9,430 nucleotides of DNA from Candidatus Saccharimonadota bacterium (GTDB taxonomy: Bacteria; Patescibacteriota; Saccharimonadia; Saccharimonadales; SZUA-47), in the NCBI GenBank assembly GCA_003231925.1, contig QIKK01000012.1, forward strand, positions 1 through 9,430, written 5' to 3'. This document shows, one piece after another, positions 5,503-9,430 of the stretch (positions within the stretch are counted from its first letter, which is position 1; every line of letters starts with the position of its first letter). The position numbers and the translations under genes were made by a program. The notes under the pieces are model-generated. The model worked only from the letters and a program-made list of their open reading frames with translations. It was not told the origin of the DNA and did no database searches.

Positions 5503-6926
5503 TTAACGGAAAATCGCTAGATTTGTTTCACAAGGTCGCCAAGGAGATCCCTGCTTATAGAGAATTTCTGAAGAAGCAAGGCATCAACCCCGCCAAAATC
5601 CAAACAAAAGAAGATTTTAGTAAAATACCGCTAACTTGTAAGAAAAACTATCTGGTAAACAACAATTTAGAAAATTTAGTTTGGAAAAAAGATCTGGATA
5701 GTTTGTTATTATTTTGTGCTACCTCTGGGTCAACAGGTAAACCATATTACTTTCCAAGGAGTGAAACATCCAGCGTACAGTATTCGCATATAATTGAAAA
5801 TTATTTGAACAACTCTTCTTATAAGAAAGGATCAACTCTAGTATTAATAGGATTTGGGATGGGGGTTTGGATCGGTGGGATAATTACACTGAGAGCTTTC
5901 GAGATTGCTGCCTTTCGTACGAATTCAAAAATTTCTATATTACCTGTTGGCTATAACAAAAAAGAACTAGTAAAAGCGCTTAAAGACCTCTCTCCAAATT
6001 TTGAACAAACAATTATAGTAGGCTACCCGCCTTTTATAAAGGAAATTGTTGATGAAGCTGTATCATTAGAGATAGATCTAAGTAAAATCCATTGTCGTTT
6101 TTTGTTTGCTGCAGAAGCTTTTACGGAGACATTTAGAACTTATGTGTGTGAGAAATCTGGTATAAAAAACCCCATTCTTGACACTATGAATATTTATGGA
6201 TCTGCAGATATTGGCGCTATGGCTTATGAAACGCCACTCAGTATTTTAATTCGTCGTCTTATTATTGAGGATTCTGCGGTTTCGATGGAAGTATTTGGGC
6301 AAATTGAAAAAACACCTACATTAGCACAATTTGATTCAAAAGTTATTGAATTCGAAGAAGTTAATGGTGAGATTGTTCTGACTGGCGATGCCGCCCTTCC
6401 ATTAATTAGGTACGCTATCGGGGATCGTGGAGGTGTAATTACTTATAATGATATGGTAAAACGGTTGAAACATCTAAGTATAGATATTGCCGAGGAAATA
6501 AAAAAAGCTGATATTAATAACACCGTGCAGAACTACCCATTTGTTTATGTTTATGAACGTACCGATTTTGCGGCAACGTTGCACGGCATAGTTATATACC
6601 CGGAATTCGTAAAAGAAGGTTTACTGAATAAGGAAGTAATTCAGTATTTTACTGGAAGATTTACAATGTCGACCAAAAACGATATTCTCTATAACCAATT
6701 TCTTAAAATAAATGTAGAACTACACGAAGGAGTTATTGCTAAGGATAGTCTTATAAGGCTCGCCAAAAAAGTAATTAAAAAAAGCCTAGCAACCAAGAGT
6801 TCAGAATTTTCAGAAATATCAAAGAGTGAATCGAGTAGCAGTCTAATACAGATTGTACTGTGGTCTAACGGCCATAAAAAATACTTTGCACCAGGTACAA
6901 AACAAAAGTGGGTAGAAAAGCTTTGA
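5499..6926 (+). CDS. PaaK-like adenylate-forming ligase (phenylacetate-CoA ligase / LuxE-like group)
   Basis: A 475-residue cytoplasmic ANL-type enzyme expected to activate a carboxylic acid as acyl-AMP and probably pass it to CoA or a protein. Seen: the ATP loop CATSGSTGKPYYFPRS (73-88); YPPFI (176-180); NIYGSADIGAMAYE (231-244), matching the 'YG.tE.g' motif; LTGDAALPLIRYAIGDRGGV (294-313), matching the adenosine-binding 'Y.iGD.g' motif; and a C-terminal APGTKQKWVEK (464-474) that could place the catalytic lysine (Lys468 or Lys470) at the PaaK 'GK..Rv' position. The insert KSESSSSLI (442-450) in the small domain is low-complexity. The ATG overlaps the dehydrogenase stop by 4 bp, so the two are co-translated. 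This suggests the acid activated is an amino acid or the corresponding 2-oxo acid, but substrate is inference. Ordinary CoA-ligase, LuxE-like acyl-protein synthetase and amino-acid-activating roles all remain possible. Confidence 0.82.
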   Translation: MINGKSLDLFHKVAKEIPAYREFLKKQGINPAKIQTKEDFSKIPLTCKKNYLVNNNLENLVWKKDLDSLLLFCATSGSTGKPYYFPRSETSSVQYSHIIENYLNNSSYKKGSTLVLIGFGMGVWIGGIITLRAFEIAAFRTNSKISILPVGYNKKELVKALKDLSPNFEQTIIVGYPPFIKEIVDEAVSLEIDLSKIHCRFLFAAEAFTETFRTYVCEKSGIKNPILDTMNIYGSADIGAMAYETPLSILIRRLIIEDSAVSMEVFGQIEKTPTLAQFDSKVIEFEEVNGEIVLTGDAALPLIRYAIGDRGGVITYNDMVKRLKHLSIDIAEEIKKADINNTVQNYPFVYVYERTDFAATLHGIVIYPEFVKEGLLNKEVIQYFTGRFTMSTKNDILYNQFLKINVELHEGVIAKDSLIRLAKKVIKKSLATKSSEFSEISKSESSSSLIQIVLWSNGHKKYFAPGTKQKWVEKL

Positions 6927-6973
6927 CGTTGTACAATAAGCATTAGGATTACTAATTAAGGGTACCGCACTGA

Positions 6974-9163
6974 ATGGTTGAACTCGTACTACTCGGCATT
7001 TCTAGCGTACTTAATACGCTTCTTGGATTATTTGTGTATATAAATAATCCAAGAAGTGCTACCAATAAACTATTTTTTACACTAACCAGTAGTTTTGTAA
7101 TATGGTCTATTGTCAGTTATTTTTCGGTACATCCTATTTATTTTTCACAAGTAGTCTGGGTTCGTTTGGTATTGTTCTCTGCTACCTTTTTAAGTTTAGC
7201 AGTTTACCTAACGCTCACTGTCTTTCCTTCGCATACTATGACAGGCAACAAGAGGAACCGTACTATATTAATGTTAGCTACTGGTATAGTGATGTTGCTC
7301 ACCATTACACCGTATGTTTTCCTGACGGGTATTGACGGTAGTCCTAGGCCAAATTTCGCGATAGTTTTTTTCGCCCTACTTGTCGTTACGCTATTCATAG
7401 CAGGTATTAAGAATTTATATGTTAAATTTATAAAATCTAGAGGAAAAAACAGAGCTCAATTACGCATAGTACTATTTAGTATAGTAGTTGCCTTTGGTCT
7501 TATCCTGTTAACTAATTTATTTCTGGTAGTTATCTTCAAAGTTACCAAACTTATCTCTTTTGGTCCATCTTTTACTTTAATATTCACAGGCACTATGGCA
7601 TACGCGACTATCAAGCATCGACTATTTGATATCAGGGCTACTGTTGCGAGAGCAACGGTTTATTTACTCATAACTGTATCTGTGGCGTTGATATACATAT
7701 TGTTTCTAAATGCTGTAAGGGTAGTTGTAATACCAGATCTGCTATTCAGTAGCCGACAGCTTATTATAAATATTGTTATAACAATAGTACTGGTTATCAC
7801 GTACCCTTACTTAAAGCGATATTTTGATAGAACTACAAACAGAGTATTTTTTAAAGAAAAGTACGACCCCCAGGATCTTATTGGAGAACTTAATAAGGCA
7901 CTTGTTAATAATGTAGATCTTGAGGAGCTTTTGACCAAAAGCTCACTAATTATTCAAGAAAACCTTAAAGCCTCTTTCACTACCTTTTATATTAGAAAAA
8001 CCTCCTATTTTCCAGATAGAGTAATTGGTGCTCATCGTAAGTATCCAGAAGTAGACGGGATGGATGATCTTCAAGAATACGCAGCAAAGTTGAAAGATAA
8101 GGTCTTTTCTTCAGAAGGGGAGAGTACAGATGATAATGATAAAAAATTAGCCAATATTTTAAAGCAAAATGATATAGCAGTTTTAGCTCGGCTTGTTACT
8201 AACACTGATTACCAGCTTAAGGGTATCGGCTATGTTTTAGTGGGTGCTAAAAAGAGCGGATCTCTATACTCTAAGCAAGATATTAAGATTCTAGAAATTA
8301 TTGCCAATGAGTTAGTTATAGCCATAGAGAACACCCTAAGATTTGAGGAAATAGAACAGTTTAATGTTACCCTACAGAAAAAAATTGATGAAGCCACTAA
8401 GGAACTAAAACAAAGCAACGATAAATTAAAGGCTCTTGATGAGGCTAAGGACGAATTTATCAGTATGGCATCTCATCAGTTGCGGACACCTTTAACTAGT
8501 ATCAAAGGCTACATCAGTATGGTACTGGAGGGCGATGTCGGTAAAGTTAGTGAAGCCCAAGAAAAGATGCTTAGTCAGGCTTTGTTCAGCTCTCAGCGGA
8601 TGGCCTATTTAATATCTGATTTATTAAATGTATCAAGACTACAGACAGGCAAATTTTTTATAGAGTCTGCACCCGTGTATCTGCCAGATCTTATAGAAGA
8701 TGAAGTTAACCAACTTCATGGCGGAGCTAAAGCTAAAGAGTTAACTATCGCTTATGTAAAACCAGAAAAGTTTAGTAAATTAAATCTAGATGATTTAAAG
8801 ATGAGACAACTTGTTATGAACTATATAGATAATGCAATATATTACACTCCACCAGGTGGGAAAATTACCATAGACTTACGAGAAACTGTAAAAACGGTAG
8901 AATTTACAGTAACAGATACCGGTATAGGGGTGCCTAAAGATGAACAACATAAACTGTTCGCTAAATTCTATAGAGCCGACAATGCCCGTAAAGCCCGTCC
9001 TGACGGTACTGGATTAGGGTTGTTTATGGCTAAAAAAGTAATTATTGCTCAAGGAGGAGCAATTATCTTCAAGTCAATAGAGGGCAAGGGATCTACTTTT
9101 GGGTTTAGTTTTCCGAAAGAAAAGCTAGTTGTAATTGAAGATGAAAAAATAAAGAACAAATAG
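6974..9163 (+). CDS. Multi-TM sensor histidine kinase with GAF-like domain
   Basis: A 729-residue membrane kinase. Residues 1-285 hold about eight to nine hydrophobic segments (around 1-23, 34-52, 62-84, 97-117, 127-149, 165-189, 196-213, 228-249, 263-281). They resemble the N-terminal 7TM sensor region of histidine kinases, including an early NPRSATN.LF loop. Residues about 300-455 look like a GAF-type domain, followed by a coiled-coil linker (about 455-495). The HisKA domain has phospho-acceptor His501 in SHQLRTPL. The HATPase_c domain shows the N box NYIDNAIYYTPPGG (616-629, Asn620), G1 DTGIGVP (648-654), the F-box LFAKFYR (661-667) and G2 GTGLGLF (678-684). The ligand is unknown. It starts 47 bp after the ligase gene on the same strand, with a weak AAGGG ribosome site, so it may belong to that operon. 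A short AT-rich inverted repeat, ATTAG/CTAAT (6942-6956), lies in the gap. No cognate regulator follows; the single receiver at 1584-1946 is the only candidate visible. Confidence 0.94.
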   Translation: MVELVLLGISSVLNTLLGLFVYINNPRSATNKLFFTLTSSFVIWSIVSYFSVHPIYFSQVVWVRLVLFSATFLSLAVYLTLTVFPSHTMTGNKRNRTILMLATGIVMLLTITPYVFLTGIDGSPRPNFAIVFFALLVVTLFIAGIKNLYVKFIKSRGKNRAQLRIVLFSIVVAFGLILLTNLFLVVIFKVTKLISFGPSFTLIFTGTMAYATIKHRLFDIRATVARATVYLLITVSVALIYILFLNAVRVVVIPDLLFSSRQLIINIVITIVLVITYPYLKRYFDRTTNRVFFKEKYDPQDLIGELNKALVNNVDLEELLTKSSLIIQENLKASFTTFYIRKTSYFPDRVIGAHRKYPEVDGMDDLQEYAAKLKDKVFSSEGESTDDNDKKLANILKQNDIAVLARLVTNTDYQLKGIGYVLVGAKKSGSLYSKQDIKILEIIANELVIAIENTLRFEEIEQFNVTLQKKIDEATKELKQSNDKLKALDEAKDEFISMASHQLRTPLTSIKGYISMVLEGDVGKVSEAQEKMLSQALFSSQRMAYLISDLLNVSRLQTGKFFIESAPVYLPDLIEDEVNQLHGGAKAKELTIAYVKPEKFSKLNLDDLKMRQLVMNYIDNAIYYTPPGGKITIDLRETVKTVEFTVTDTGIGVPKDEQHKLFAKFYRADNARKARPDGTGLGLFMAKKVIIAQGGAIIFKSIEGKGSTFGFSFPKEKLVVIEDEKIKNK

Positions 9164-9204
9164 ATAAACACTTTTTTCATTCAAATTTATGCATAAAATA
9201 TGTG

Positions 9205-9233
9205 AGTATTATAAGCACAAGAATATTAATACT
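9205..9233. repeat. 7-bp inverted repeat upstream of the last promoter
   Basis: AGTATTA (9205-9211) and TAATACT (9227-9233) are exact inverted arms with a 15-nt spacer, ending 9 bp before the -35 box at 9243. The position would suit an activator site; it is not a terminator because no GC stem or T-run follows. It is AT-rich and could be chance. Confidence 0.25.
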
Positions 9234-9242
9234 GTACTACAC

Positions 9243-9271
9243 TTGACATAAAATACAGCTTGTGTTAGTAT
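9243..9271 (+). promoter_or_regulatory. Promoter of the terminal gene, with perfect -35 and extended -10
   Basis: TTGACA (9243-9248), exactly 17 nt, then TAGTAT (9266-9271) preceded by TGT (9263-9265), an extended -10 element. The -10 itself matches 4 of 6, but the perfect -35, ideal spacing and TGn make this the best promoter in the window. Predicted start is at about 9278, giving a leader of about 88 nt to the GTG at 9366. Confidence 0.6.
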
Positions 9272-9297
9272 GTATTCGAAACGTTCGCTATTTTATC

Positions 9298-9339
9298 AAT
9301 AATTTAATGGTGAGTGGAGAAACAGTTTCTAAAATTATT
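9298..9339 (+). promoter_or_regulatory. Nested inverted repeats in the 5' leader of the terminal gene
   Basis: Outer arms AATAATTT (9298-9305) and AAATTATT (9332-9339) are perfectly complementary over 8 bp and enclose the 13-bp palindrome AGAAAC-A-GTTTCT (9318-9330). In RNA the outer arms would form a long-loop hairpin about 12 nt upstream of the ribosome site. In DNA the 13-bp palindrome has the shape of a dimeric operator just downstream of the promoter. I do not recognise it as a known riboswitch class. Confidence 0.35.
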
Positions 9340-9351
9340 AAATAGCTTTAG

Positions 9352-9356
9352 GGAGG
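9352..9356 (+). promoter_or_regulatory. Strong Shine-Dalgarno sequence for the GTG start at 9366
   Basis: GGAGG, within AGGGAGGA, lies 9 nt before GTG. It is by far the strongest ribosome site in the window and decides the start codon of the truncated last gene. Confidence 0.7.
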
Positions 9357-9365
9357 ATATCTAAA

Positions 9366-9430
9366 GTGAACAGAGGAAATGTTATTAAAGGTGTAGCAGC
9401 TTTTACCGGAGTAGCAGGACTAACAGCAGG
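9366..9430 (+). CDS. Unknown gene, N-terminal fragment, signal-peptide-like start (3' end outside window)
   Basis: Only 21 complete codons are visible from a GTG start. The peptide begins MNRGNVIKGVAAFTGVAG, then LTAG. A short polar N-region with Arg3 and Lys8 is followed by an Ala/Gly/Val-rich hydrophobic stretch. This resembles an Sec-type signal peptide or a membrane anchor, so an exported or membrane protein is likely. The family cannot be identified from this fragment. It has its own promoter, a leader of about 88 nt with inverted repeats, and a strong ribosome site, unlike the other genes here. This suggests high or regulated expression independent of the kinase gene that ends 202 bp upstream. 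Confidence 0.65.
   Translation, partial: MNRGNVIKGVAAFTGVAGLTA

Noticed and set aside
6929..6936. Palindrome TTGTACAA between the ligase and kinase genes
   Set aside because: It is a single 8-bp palindrome in AT-rich DNA with no second copy or well-spaced -10 box; too short to call an operator.
9277..9287. CGAAACGTTCG resembling a Gram-positive-type LexA box
   Set aside because: The consensus needs about 14 bp (CGAAC-N4-GTTCG); here the half-sites are 3 bp too close, so a LexA dimer site is not supported.
1..9430. Search for CRISPR repeats, tRNA or rRNA genes, transposases or long direct repeats
   Set aside because: None seen by eye. The window is almost fully protein-coding and no intergenic gap reaches 300 bases.

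Overview
The window is AT-rich, densely packed DNA from a bacterium with a peptidoglycan pathway (murI, murD). The compact gene layout, with overlapping convergent genes, fits a small-genome member of the Candidate Phyla Radiation. A CheY-only regulator and a multi-TM histidine kinase with a SHQLRTPLTSIKGY-type H-box also fit, and Saccharibacteria is my best guess. That placement is from memory of family style, not from a marker gene. All genes read through with the standard bacterial code, with no sign of UGA recoding.

Layout. (1) Positions 2-193 (+) are the 3' end of glutamate racemase. They overlap tail-to-tail with murD (165-1532, -), which lies downstream of a single-domain response regulator (1584-1946, -). 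(2) A divergent intergenic region (1947-2074) separates the regulator from a ThiF/E1-like adenylyltransferase (2075-3322, +). That gene runs tail-to-tail into an Acg-type nitroreductase (3306-4277, -), with a 17-bp overlap and a strong hairpin just past the ThiF stop. (3) A second divergent region (4278-4404) carries an inverted repeat whose arms contain TTTACA on both strands. From it a rightward block starts: Leu/Phe/Val-type amino-acid dehydrogenase (4405-5502), a PaaK-like adenylate-forming ligase joined to it by an ATGA overlap (5499-6926), and a large membrane histidine kinase (6974-9163). (4) The final 200 bp hold a good promoter, an approximately 88-nt leader with nested inverted repeats, a strong Shine-Dalgarno sequence, and the first codons of a gene with a signal-peptide-like start that runs off the window.

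How the genes may work together. The ThiF-like protein and the nitroreductase look like the two halves of the fused ThiF-nitroreductase family typified by Mycobacterium tuberculosis Rv1355c (MoeY), here as two convergent genes. Next to them sit an amino-acid dehydrogenase and a carboxylate-activating ligase. Together these would supply amino-acid/2-oxo-acid interconversion, two chemically different adenylations and one flavin redox step, enough for a small amino-acid-derived metabolite. The block is flanked by a multi-TM sensor kinase and an orphan receiver protein, so a produced-and-sensed small molecule is an attractive but unproven reading. No stretch longer than 300 bases lacks a gene.
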